Positions 23,001 through 34,192 of a stretch of DNA of 64,000 bases are shown in pieces; within the stretch, counting starts at the first letter, position 1, and every line of letters begins with the position of its first letter. Below the pieces are notes generated by a model. That model saw only the letters and a list, made by a program, of their open reading frames with translations. It was not told where the DNA came from and did not search any database. The DNA comes from Acanthopleura granulata (Eukaryota; Mollusca; Polyplacophora; Chitonida; Chitonidae), in contig JABBOT010000002.1 of assembly GCA_016165875.1 (NCBI GenBank), positions 32,539,642 through 32,603,641 of the forward strand, read 5' to 3'. Made by a program: the position numbers and the translations under genes.

Positions 23001-23439
23001 ATTTCGACAATCTGATTGGTCTAGACAGAAACAGCGACGTGGTCCACATATACAAACTGTTTCACGAAGACACAAGACAATGAGTTATAACATACAAACC
23101 TTTGAAGTAATCGAGAACATCTCGTGGACTGTCTCGGCTGTTCGGTCCTTGGCCACTGCCAACGCTTTCTGCCAAATCCTCGTCATCGGAGTCGGCTTGA
23201 TTCAACATGAAGTAAGCGGCTCGCCTCCCATATGTCACCCTTCTCCTTCCAATGTGCATTAAATAATCTAACAACAAAACGTAAAACAAAATGACCCGCT
23301 ACAGTAATCCGGTTCCTTTTATAACATACAAGTACCAATCAACTGTCGTTCTTGTAAACAGCGGCAACATTTTCTTTCATATTACGTCGGAGGTTAACCT
23401 GTTTTCAAACACTTTTACATATGATGCGGTTACCCTATT

Positions 23440-23700
23440 ACAAAGATAGTGGTGGTTGACCTTATTATGGCCGAAACGCTTACCACATTACACAGACTGA
23501 AGTGATTACCCCATTACACAGACTGAGGTGATTACCCCATTACACACACCGAGGTGATTACCCTATTACAGAGACCGAGGTGATTACCCCATTATATATG
23601 ACCGAGAGACCGAGGCGGTTACCATATTACACAGTCCGAGGCGGTTATCATATTACACAGACCAGAGAAGTTAGCCAATTAGACACACAGAGGCGGTCAC
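23440..23700. repeat. 26-bp minisatellite inside the gene B intron
   Basis: The unit is 'gaggtgattaccccattaca' plus 'cagacc'. 'gattacc' anchors at 23504, 23530, 23556 and 23582 are 26 bp apart. Later copies read 'gaggcggttaccatattaca' and drift to about 23700. Confidence 0.92.
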
Positions 23701-26700
23701 TTTAATACATTGGCCGTGTCAGTATGTATGGGTCTCAGTCAACGTCAACAGCTCTTCAATTTATGCCACACGGCGTAAATGAACAACACAGTGAAATGTA
23801 AATCATTCAGATGATTTAAATGGATCGTTCATTAATTGATCAATAAAATGTTGGTGTGTCTTACTCGTAATGCGCTGCGAGCTGCCCCAATTTGCTTTTA
23901 TTTTCTACAATTTTAGATGGTAAGCAGTTGATGTATGAATGTCCACTGTAAGTTTACACTGCATCGCTCACATATCAACCTACGTTCATTCAGGCCGACG
24001 TGTTTCCGCTAGCAATATGTCAGCGTGACCCATAATTTTGTTGTAAACAATTAACATGTGGGTTGTGTTTGCTTTGTAGCGGGCTTGAAGGCAAAACGTG
24101 ACGAGGGAAGAGGAGTAACAGAAATCTAGTTTCTCCCAGATCATGTTCATTTTCTGCGCTCTTGGTTTGTACTGTTCCCCATTTTAAACATGTTCTCGCC
24201 TTGATAAGGCCGCAATACTGCCTAAATGCCACTAAATCATGCTCATTCACTAAGAGAGTCCTCCACCCATCTTCACGCTGTCTTTCACTTTCTTCCGTTA
24301 TGAGAAGCATTACATAAAAAAGTTCTAACTTTGTCAGAAAATCAAGTTTATAATGTTCCGGCTTTTTACGAGTTTTATTCCACTGCGTTTGCCATGATTT
24401 ACTGGTGATAAGAAAGCATGACATGATACAAACATGGGAATTTATGCCGTTGATAAATATCAAATCTCTTTCGGTTTATATCAAATCTATGATCTCTTCT
24501 TTTAACACTAGCACACTGAAATGAGAATTAATAAAACATATGTTAGATATTCCGGAAAATTAATAAATCCGTGAAACTTTAAGGTCACTTAATTCCCCCC
24601 CAAGCTCCACTACCATCCACCCACCTTTCCCGGTCAGATTCATCAATGTTGAGAAGTTAGCAGTTCATTCGTTCACCTATATTCAAACATCAAGTAAATT
24701 TTTATTTTCATTTCCTCCCGAGAAACGCAGTGGTGTATATTTAACACACCACGCATTCATTTGTAACGTCGTTCAGTTTTATGTCTTCCCTGATAACCTG
24801 TAATTAGTGTAATTTTGCATTGTTGAATCAACAAACAGCCTTCATGTAGCTTGCACACTACGCAAGTCCTTGCGAAACTTGCCTGCAGATGATTACCTAA
24901 GTTCGGCATGTCTTTGGAGAGTGCTGTGGCGTGCTGCTATCACGTTCCTGAAGTCGCGCGCTATGATTCCACTGTCTCGCGCGCTCCATCACGTGTTTAC
25001 ATTGCCGACTGCCAATCACGCTGTCTGACAGATGTCAGCACACAGGTGTTTCCATGAACCACAATCAGTTTCAACACAAGTGGTCGATAGCCTTAAACGA
25101 AACCAGATCTTATTGCGGTTAGCACTCATCCATGTGCCACTCAACTTCTAGGACCAATTTCTAGAGGAATTATGAGCTTTCGTGTTTATGTTTTGTTTAA
25201 CAATTCGTCTTTCTTTACCCAGCGGCTGGATCCGAGGACTGCGGTTAAGTCCCTTATGCGTGGTTTTAAAACATCACACTTTTTTCACCTGCTTGCCTGG
25301 GCTCACAAAACTGGTTTGTCATTTACCGTTATAGCAATAAAAGGTCTTTTGTTTTAATAAGAGAAATATACTAACGCCAAGATGGACATGGTCTATTCGG
25401 TGATTCCATGAATGATATGTGATGTTGGTCGAAGAGCTTGCAGTCGTCAGCTGCTCTTTGTGTATTACTCTTTGGCTTTCTCCCGTACGTACAAATATTC
25501 TGAAAATGAAACTGGAAATGGGCTATTTCCCGGGTATATAAAAAGCAAATTAAAACAATTCACAGCTACCAAAACCTGACAAAGTTTTGAACAAATACAC
25601 TTTATATTAGCAGATTTCATGTTTCTACAGTAATAACCTACCTAACTTTAAAACTAATGGCTCATAGCTCTTAGTATTTCATTTTATATTCATTTGAGAA
25701 CAACACTGAAAGTGTTCCGAAACGGTGTTTAATATATTTACTATTGTATCAAATTTGTCTTTGAAACTGTTTACCCTTGATAAAACGCGCGTATTTTTCT
25801 ATATCGTATGCCTCCTGGGTGTTCCGGACACAAAGCTTGGACGTAAAGCACCAGATCTAGATTTGTGATGAGTCTACATATATCACTACTGTCGATGTCC
25901 AGCACAGTTCACGTGTGAAGCATGTGTATGCGTGAGAAGTTTCCTGCAAAGGCTATATAATTCTCGTTTGAGTTGCGTAAAGAGAGCATGTGCAAGACAA
26001 CGGCCACCGGAACGGTACAGTCTTTTCCTCATTAAACCAGGTGGACTCTTCTGACATCGGAGAAACCTGCCGCGCACACTTTATCGATTAAAATAATATT
26101 ACTTTTTCTGATTAATAAACTTGAATCGGGTTATTGCAGACATTCCCGAATATCATCACCCTTTATTTAACAGTGGACGAAATATATTGTTGAATGGCTC
26201 AACGTAGCGACGAATGCATAGAACACAGGACCTGGGGATCACGTCTTAAGCGGGATATTTAAGCTGTGGACAAAGTTGATGACACGACAACGGAGTGAAG
26301 GTAATGGGATGTATATGTCGCCTCGACGCTAGCCAGCTGACAAGGGCTATTTTGAGAATTCGCCAATTAGGGTTTTCGAATTGTCGACGGAGACGACATT
26401 CGACCGTTCACAGCCGGAGGAGGTTCATTGTTTGAATGTCAAATGTTAAAATCGAGCTTCCTCTCAGTTTACGGCCACATTTTCCCAGCCGCTGTCTGAC
26501 AGATTTGACAAACAGAAGGGACTGTTGAAGGAGCCCTCCTGAAGCGAGTTGAGACAGTTTTCTCAAGAACTGTCACAATCTCTCGCGAAGCGGCTCTTCT
26601 CTCTTAACATACGTATTATATAAACGTGGAGAGTTAACAATTTAGGCACAAGCTACGAGGTTACGCCAACGACTTGGTGTCACTATTTTCGAAAGAAGAG

Positions 26701-27173
26701 AAATGACAGGAGAAGATTGGGGTCAGGCTTACTCTCCGTCTAAATGTCTGACAACTTGGTGCGAATTGCGGAGAACAAACACCATACCACTTGAGTCTTT
26801 TCATCTGCCACCGGAGTGAGGAATCTGTTAACGACAGATTCTTACATGTACATATATATGTTCAGCCAAAAATTGGAAAAATAATTCTAGAATTAACCTG
26901 TTTTAACTAAATGTGTTAAACTAATCGCTAAATATAAACATTGCAATGAGAACGAACTTTTCGAAGAATCTTCTAGAATCAAAGAAATTGCGTACTAACA
27001 ACAACCTGCTTCGCAATCCAGCGATGTTCCACAGAGAGAGAAAACATACGGGAGAAGTATGCTGGCGTTATCGGGTTATCAGCTGATCTTCACCGACTAC
27101 AGCATGCCTGAAGATCAAGTAACTTAAGAGTAGAAACTCTGTCCCAATGCAAGGAAGCCCTCTGTTTGCCTAC

Positions 27174-27276
27174 CTGTAAATCTGTCTCTTCCGTGGCGAC
27201 TGGCCGGTCGCGAGCCCAGGACCGCAGCGATGTCCGTCAGGCAGATCACCACACATATAAACAACACCGATTTCAT
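27174..27276 (-). CDS. Gene B, coding exon 1: signal peptide and basic N-terminus
   Basis: Encodes residues 1-34 plus one base of a predicted 139-residue secreted protein. The ATG (27276-27274) has A at -3 ('aagATGaaa'). Residues 1-21 are a strong signal peptide, with core 'SVLFICVVICLTDIAAVL', followed by a basic stretch starting 'GSRPASRHGRDRF'. The exon ends at a consensus donor 'ACAG|GTAGGC' in phase 1, as in gene A. The only well-formed phase-1 continuation I found that also carries the family cysteine pattern is 22043-21727. A closer alternative acceptor at 26682 would add just 13 residues before a stop and is less likely. Upstream on the - strand, 'ttaatttttattttccag' (acceptor at 27340) suggests a 5' UTR intron. 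No clear TATA box is assigned. Confidence 0.75.
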
Positions 27277-30200
27277 CTTTACTCCGTAACACAGCCTCGA
27301 TGTAAGCAAACTGGGGTCTGCAAGGAGTGTACTTATCGGCTGGAAAATAAAAATTAACCCGATTTTTTCCCCAGAAATCTCAAAAATGCAGAATTTCGGA
27401 AAGATTTATGAGACGGAAAGCCAAGTGTGGTCCAGGTCGCCTGGTCGGAGCTGGCGTGGAGAGTGAGAATACGGGGACTTTTCGAGACGAACTCCACCTG
27501 CATCAGCTGAACCTGTGGTGTAGCTTGGCTTAGGGCTGCGTAATCTATGTCACAATCACGCCATTTCTCAAGTACATCACACGTAGAACACTAAGAGGAA
27601 CTCTTGTGTCAGGGACATATCCTTTATCTAAAATATCGCTGGCGGATATAACAGCCAACCTGGCATCATATATAGATAGTCGTCATATGGAGATGTTTGG
27701 TTTTTGTTCGGGGCGGACAACTCTGCCAAAGGTCTGTATTTTGTTATTGCAATTTCTTCAGCCTGCCTCGGGTAGGGAATCAGCTGACGAGCCGGACGCA
27801 ATCCGTGTATAAGCGGCGAGCCACCAACCAATGGGATTCCGGTTCTAAGGGGTGGGGGGGGGGGAGTTTGCCCATGTGGTCGTGTAGCAAGTGCACGGTC
27901 TGATTCCGTGCGTGCACAGTCAGTGTATGTTTACAGTAACAGACCTTGAGCTTGTCTTATTGCCTTCGGCGCTGTTACTGCAAGAAGCAACAGAAAGGAA
28001 GTACAGGCTACATAGGAATGTGTACCGGTACGATCTGAGAGCTGAATGAGCTGAGTTTGCGCAAGTGCTGCCTTGTTGTCATGCGCCTTGATGAACGAGC
28101 CTTACCTTGGCCGTCCTATTCTCTCTCCATTAGTTCCTTTTTCTGACACTCCTGGAATCTCTCACTCCATGCTGTTCACATTCAACTTGGCGACCAGCTG
28201 GGGAGTGCTAGTTCTCTGACACTTCACCGCTCGTCTTTAAGTATAGTCAACTGTTTACCACTGTAACTCTGACAACGAATGTGCCATACTCTTTGCTCTG
28301 GTCACTGGTTGGACAAGAGAAATCTGAGACAGGATAGGCCTATATTTTCTCTGCATCACTAGTCGGCATAGCTGGAATCCGCTTCCCCTGAAACCCACTC
28401 TTATCTAAGATTTATTGGCATTGCGACTGGTACTCGTCGAAATATAAGCAGTACACATGAGCTACTGGCCTAAACTCCTGCATGGTGATCTGCATTAAGC
28501 CATTTGGCACTCACGCAAGTTATCTTGAAAACCTTGATTACTTTTTGCCCTGACAGACCAAAACACAAATGACTAAAACTGTAAGTAACCACCATCGATG
28601 AACACTTCATCTGGAAACAAGATGTTTGACAAAGTATAATACAACCAGATATTCGAAATCAGATCTGGGTGTCTGTGACCTTACTTATGGCATTACAGTT
28701 CCTTTATATAAAAGATTTTATAGACATGAATAAATTGCTCGAACTTCTGTTTACTCCATAAGAGCAAGGCAGATATGCCCAGTGTGTTTTCCAGACGCTG
28801 TGACGCGTTTGATAAGTACACCCCACGGGCAAGAAACTAGAGCATCATTTCCAACTGAAGCGTCGTCCGTCCATAAACGAGCTGCACGATCACAACATCT
28901 AAATAAATTCGCAAGGCGTTGTCGACAGAACACACGCAACTTTCAAGCTATCTATCACATTTTTCGTATACTTTTTTCTTTTGACTCGTCGAATGATGTG
29001 GTTACTCGAAATCGAGGCATATATTATAATGTACAATGTCATAAGGTTATGTGGGTCATTTCGCATATATATTCCCTGGAGTTAAGCTAAGATTACACCG
29101 CCTATTGCAAGTATAGTATCTCTCACCGAGAGGCGGACGTGTCTTATACATGAATGGCGTCTGATACAACAAGAACTTGGAACTCTGTCCCAAAACAGTT
29201 TGTGACTGTATGGAATAAGGGTCATGTATGAATGAAGGGTCCATGACTTGACATTTATGTACCGGTTTTGTTTTATGACTTAAATCTTAGTATATGGTCA
29301 TGAGCATGACAGTTGCTTTGTTGTTTATTCAGTGGCAAGTGTTATGCTTATCATTATGGAATGAGGATTCACAAGACATGCACATACCATTCAAAAAGTG
29401 TGCGTTGAGCGTTAGTCGAGCACAGGTGTCATTGTTTTAGGTTTTGTTGTTGGAGATGTGACCTATATAGACAAATTGTCCAAATTTGTTTCCGGGATAA
29501 TGCCTCGGTAGATGCAAAGCTGTTCCGTCGCCTGTGATCTCGCCCGTTCACAACCAGAACAACCATACTGTCCAACGCTGACGCCGTGTGAAAGAGCTCG
29601 TTGCAACGCCGTGTTGAGCCTGTCTTTAAAAGTCCAGGGGCACATTTTACAAACAGGATGTAAGTTATGTCAAACGCAACTGTCATGACGACACACATTG
29701 CAGAAATATGTCGCCGTGGTAGTTACGTTGGACATAGCGTTGCCACTCTCTTCATGAAACAGGTCCTTGAGTGAATCGTCGCTGACCTTCTCGCAGCGTT
29801 AGTTGGTCCAGTGCTGCCTTTCGCCACATTAAAAGAACAGACCACATTACTTAAACGACCAGCTTATGCTGATTCCAAATGCGGCCTTTATTTATTCTTG
29901 GCATTTTTGTACAGTGATTAAAATGCAAATGAAGATTGAGGTGCTACAGTGGGCTTTTTGGATCATAATGAACAGGCGGACATGTGCATGCATCTGTGTA
30001 GCGGATTTTGAATTGTCTGCCCATGGAATCTCACATTGGTAGTTCTTTAAGACTGTTGTCCAATTTAAACGACACTTTGAACGCTGTTTCTTGACGCATT
30101 TGTTCAGTTGAAGCGGTCCAAAGGGACAGTTGTCGCAGGACTTTTCTTGAAAAAAAAACTTGTTTGAAAGAAAACGTTGTTAGTGGCAAAAATAACATTA

Positions 30201-33200
30201 TAATTTACATCTCTAGAATATTATTTTCATATTATGGACATTAGAAAGATTTGCATCCGTGTATGTTCTTCGCTCACCCGGTAAACACAAATGCTGGAGT
30301 AATCTATTCTATTGACATTTATTAGATGTAGAAGCCACTTGGTCACATATTTTACTTTTGCTTAACTCAACTCTGTGTAAAAGTGTTTTAATTTAAAATT
30401 GCACTCGCTTTATATGTACTGAAAACGTTCCGATTAAATATACACAATTCACGGCATCTCATAATTTAGAATCGCAATAAGCTTTACTATAACCGTGTGT
30501 CCCTTTTATATTATTACGGTGGCAGAATCATCGCCCGGCCAACGTTGGGATGCCCTATCGTAGGATAACTTTTAAATAGGCTCTTGTCGGATGTCAGCCT
30601 ATTATTCCCACTGAACGCTGGGATACCGTCCTATTACTAACGAGATAACTACTCCTATAAATGCTGCAGACATGTAAGACGAAGACGACAAAGTATGTGC
30701 AAAAAGCTTTTGTTTTCACATTATAGCAGTTATTACGGTCATGCCGTGACTCAAAGGCATGTACTATAGAGATGGGGCCATCTACCTGAGTGTATGTGTC
30801 CCTTAACAGTTTGGCCCAGCAAGAAAGTCACCTGCCACTTAATAGTAAATGGCACATTTTCACACCTGAGGGAGCCCAATTTAGACTATTTGCTATTTAC
30901 TTCCACTCTAAGGGCTTTATCTACCATGAACGATTCAGTTTATCGGTTTATCGCCTCAGTGTGACACATCTAGGTGGACACGGGCGATGACCAGAACAGA
31001 ATTTAGAAAAGCAATCCAGCTACCGAATTGTTCAGTTGAATCCGACCTGAAACGGAATCGTACCATCTAATGACTGGCTTGTCCAAGCATATCGTGTCAG
31101 CCGTCAGCCTAATTCAGTTGAATCGGGTGTAGCCGTGCAGGTACTCTGCCAGACCCCGGGGCCATATCATCGTGTCTAAATCCTATTTGGGAAGCACACC
31201 GTGGTTCCCCCACCTTCCCCCTTCCCCCTTCCCCACGCGCTGAAGGTCATCCCAATCCATTCTCCTGCTTGGAGTTGTCGAGAATCCCCTGGTTCCCGTG
31301 TTCTTGGGGCCTTGTTGGTAGAAGCGGTCGACGGTACTAGTTTGATTATGTTTCCTTACGTGAAGGCTGCAGGAGAAAGCTTGTTTTCCAACAAAAATAT
31401 ATCCCCCCACCTCCCTTGTTGGAACGTTTGCGGTTAATTTCGGGCACGTTGGTTTCCTTGACCTATAAAACCTGCCACTACCGTTTAAATGCGACAAAAA
31501 CACTTATGTGTGCCGATAAACAACGTTCAAATAAACGGTATACAATGTAGGACATGAGTACATGACTGTAGTGCATTGTTAATCACTATTTTAATCAATA
31601 TTACAAACATATCTGTCCGATGTCATTGGAAACTCTTGACTACCTCGAAGTAAATGTTTTCCGCTAAAATGGTATGTATTTTTTAAGAGATTCTGATACT
31701 GAGTATATTAATGAAAGTGGTCTTTTGGGATTTGACTTTGAATATTGTTTTACTGGTTGAATGCCTTACCCCAGCTTGCATTCATGCTTACTTCGTAACA
31801 GTGTGTCAGAGTTACAACGTAAAGTACACGGTTTCTCCAGTGGCCACGACAAACACGCATGGCTTACTTACCGACTTTTAACTGGCGGGAAAAAGTGACA
31901 CTTAAAATTAATGGCCCCGGGGCCTCATACAGAGGACGACATACGCACTTAATAACTCATCACAAGACAACAGGAGACGTAAAAAAGACTCGCGAGTATA
32001 ATTTATCGCATATGTAATTGGTTTCGGGTAAAAACACTACTACAACCTCTTGTTCTGTCGAAGTCACGTGTGCTCTGACTTCCTTATAGTAAACAAGATA
32101 ACGGTTTTCATCACAAAGGCTACACAATGATTGACAGCGGTCAAAAGGTCAATCTGACGACATTATTGTTGAGTTCTTTTTTCTTTGTTTTGTTTTTTCT
32201 TTTTTTATCAGGTTTACGTAAACAGGTAACATGTCCAATAATAGACAGCCTTTAAACGTACGGCCTCCCAAGGTTTAGAAATATTTATAAATGTATACAT
32301 AAATATGCGTATGGTGGTATAAGAAACTTTACAATTTCGTCGATATCGAAAGGGAAAAAGCAGAAAAATATCACACTTATTGTTTACTTTGTAAACAATG
32401 GTATAATGGACCTCTGTTCAGATGTTCTGTCCAAAAATAAACACATATATAATCATTTCCATTGATGTGCAGGTTATATTATACTGATAGATCACAAGCA
32501 CAAAATAGGTTAGGTTATGTATCACACATACGTAAAATGCGCTAGGTTATATGGCCCATACAGAGGTGAAATACGTTAGGCTACGCAAACCACTTACTTA
32601 TCAAACATTTTCCTCAGAGGCATCAAAGAGACGACAGGCTTTGCCTGACAGAATTCCCCTCATTGCTACCTCGGTTATGTTTCTTTGCCCAATGTTGGGC
32701 CTGTTCGGTCAAGAAGAGTTATGTATCTATGTACACTCAGTAAACATTGGATACTTCAACCCCAAGAGGGCCAAAAATAACCTCAGGCCATCCTTCAAAG
32801 ACATCACAATTTAAGACTGTAGAAATGGGTTAAGTGAGCTGGCGTGTCCTGCCCATTTTCGGCGCATATATAACCTGGACAAGTCACCTCTAATTATAGA
32901 CAGTTGCTTTGTACGTCTGTGGAGAGTTACAATTTATGTCTCGGTCAATTGGTTGAAATCAAATAGAATTTGTTCATGAGAGGCATTATTAGGGCATGAC
33001 GGTGGCCTCACCCAGGCTCTGATGTTAAAGACTGTTCGCTGACCACACTGAAGAGGTGATCTAGTCCTAGGGAGTAGGGAATGTGCACTAGGTAACCTGG
33101 AACACCGGCACCTCTTGTAGCGACCAATTTAATTAGGTATCTAGAGGCGTTTAAGAGCAATCCATCAGCTGTGTTTGGTTGGGGGCAAGATACGGACGAG

Positions 33201-33739
33201 GAGGTGTAAGCTAAAGATAACGGAACCATTGGTTAACTCTTCGTGGCAGACAATCAGTACTTCGATTTTTCTCTATATTTGGAATTGCCGGTGTGTTAAC
33301 CAGACGTCTTTGGCGACCAGTTTCAATGTCTTGGCATATATATGAGGATGGAATATAGAAATAGAACTGGCATTAGAATCGTAGCACCTAATACAACCAT
33401 TGCTATGTGGAATCAGGGCAGAAAATGGAGATCACGCTTAACCCCGAATAACGGACGATGAAAATCAAATCTCCTGCCAAGCCCACCTCCAGCATACAAC
33501 AAGCGTACCTTCGAGATTCTGTGGTCCATACAAAATCATGTCACTTTCATAACGTTATTGGCTAAATATGTGGATGCTTAGGACTTCGTGATGGTTCAGT
33601 TTTACAACATCTATATGTACCCCGCAACTTTTGGTAATGTTTCCGTGTGTCATAAACTTCACAGCCTTTCCACATGACAGTCTTTCTGAGAGACGGAGAC
33701 TTTTCCATGTAGAATAGTCATACAATGTGACACAGTGTT
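27277..33739. other. Upstream flank of gene B and a long stretch with no gene recognised
   Basis: The first few hundred bases probably hold the gene B 5' UTR and promoter (a possible UTR-intron acceptor at 27340; 'tatata' on either strand near 27668). A G11 tract sits at 27854-27864. A cysteine-containing - strand frame at 28939-28751 is treated as a finding. Beyond that I see only chance open frames and T-rich tracts (for example 32177-32210). Confidence 0.45.
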
Positions 33740-33812
33740 GCCATATGTGTCATATAATGTGTCATATGTGTCATATAATGTGTCATATGTGTCATATAAT
33801 GTGTCACAGTGT
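33740..33812. repeat. 21-bp tandem repeat, about 3.5 copies
   Basis: 'tcatataatgtgtcatatgtg' begins at 33750, 33771 and 33792, exactly 21 bp apart and nearly identical, so the array is recent. It abuts the 40-bp array on its right. Confidence 0.93.
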
Positions 33813-33839
33813 CGCCACATGATTCAGACCGTTACATAG

Positions 33840-34192
33840 ACTCATCCGTGAATGAGTCGCTTCAAAGACGAACCCATTTAACTCCTCATAAATGGGTCTC
33901 TTCAAACATAAACTCCCCGTTAATGATTGAGTTGAAACATAGAACAACCCAACTCATCATGAATGGCACACTTCAAGAACAGACCCATCCATCTTCACCT
34001 GAATGAGTCGCTTCAAGCAAAGGCCAATCCGACTTCCCCTGAATGAGTCGCTGCAAGTATACAAAACTCCTACTTTCCGTGAATGAGTGGCTTCAAACAT
34101 AAATCATGCAACTCCTCATCAATGAATCTCTTAAAGCATAGACCCCTCCAACTCGTCATGAATGAGTGGCTTCAATCATAGACCCACTAGTG
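33840..34192. repeat. 40-bp minisatellite, about 9 copies
   Basis: The unit contains 'gaatgagtcgcttcaaacat' followed by 'agacccatccaactcctcat'. 'aatga' or 'aatgg' anchors fall at 33851, 33891, 33922, 33962, 34002, 34042, 34082, 34121 and 34161. Spacing is 40 bp except for one 31-bp and one 39-bp interval. Confidence 0.93.

Larger units (their letters stand above)
22044..27173 (-). other. Intron 1 of gene B
   Basis: 5130 bp between donor CAG|GTAGGC (intron from 27173 downwards) and the TTTTTCAG acceptor at 22044. It contains the 35-bp array (22515-23000) and the 26-bp array (23440-23700). A 147-codon same-strand open frame at 24463-24020 is discussed as a finding; I cannot show that it is an exon. 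Smaller frames, such as 26077-25886 (-) and a 43-codon basic one near 26306-26437 (+), have no support. Confidence 0.72.

Noticed and set aside
26642..26682. Alternative second exon for gene B ('tttctcttctttcgaaaatag' type acceptor, 13 residues then stop)
   Set aside because: Phase fits, but it yields a very short product without the cysteine framework; the exon at 22043-21727 explains far more.
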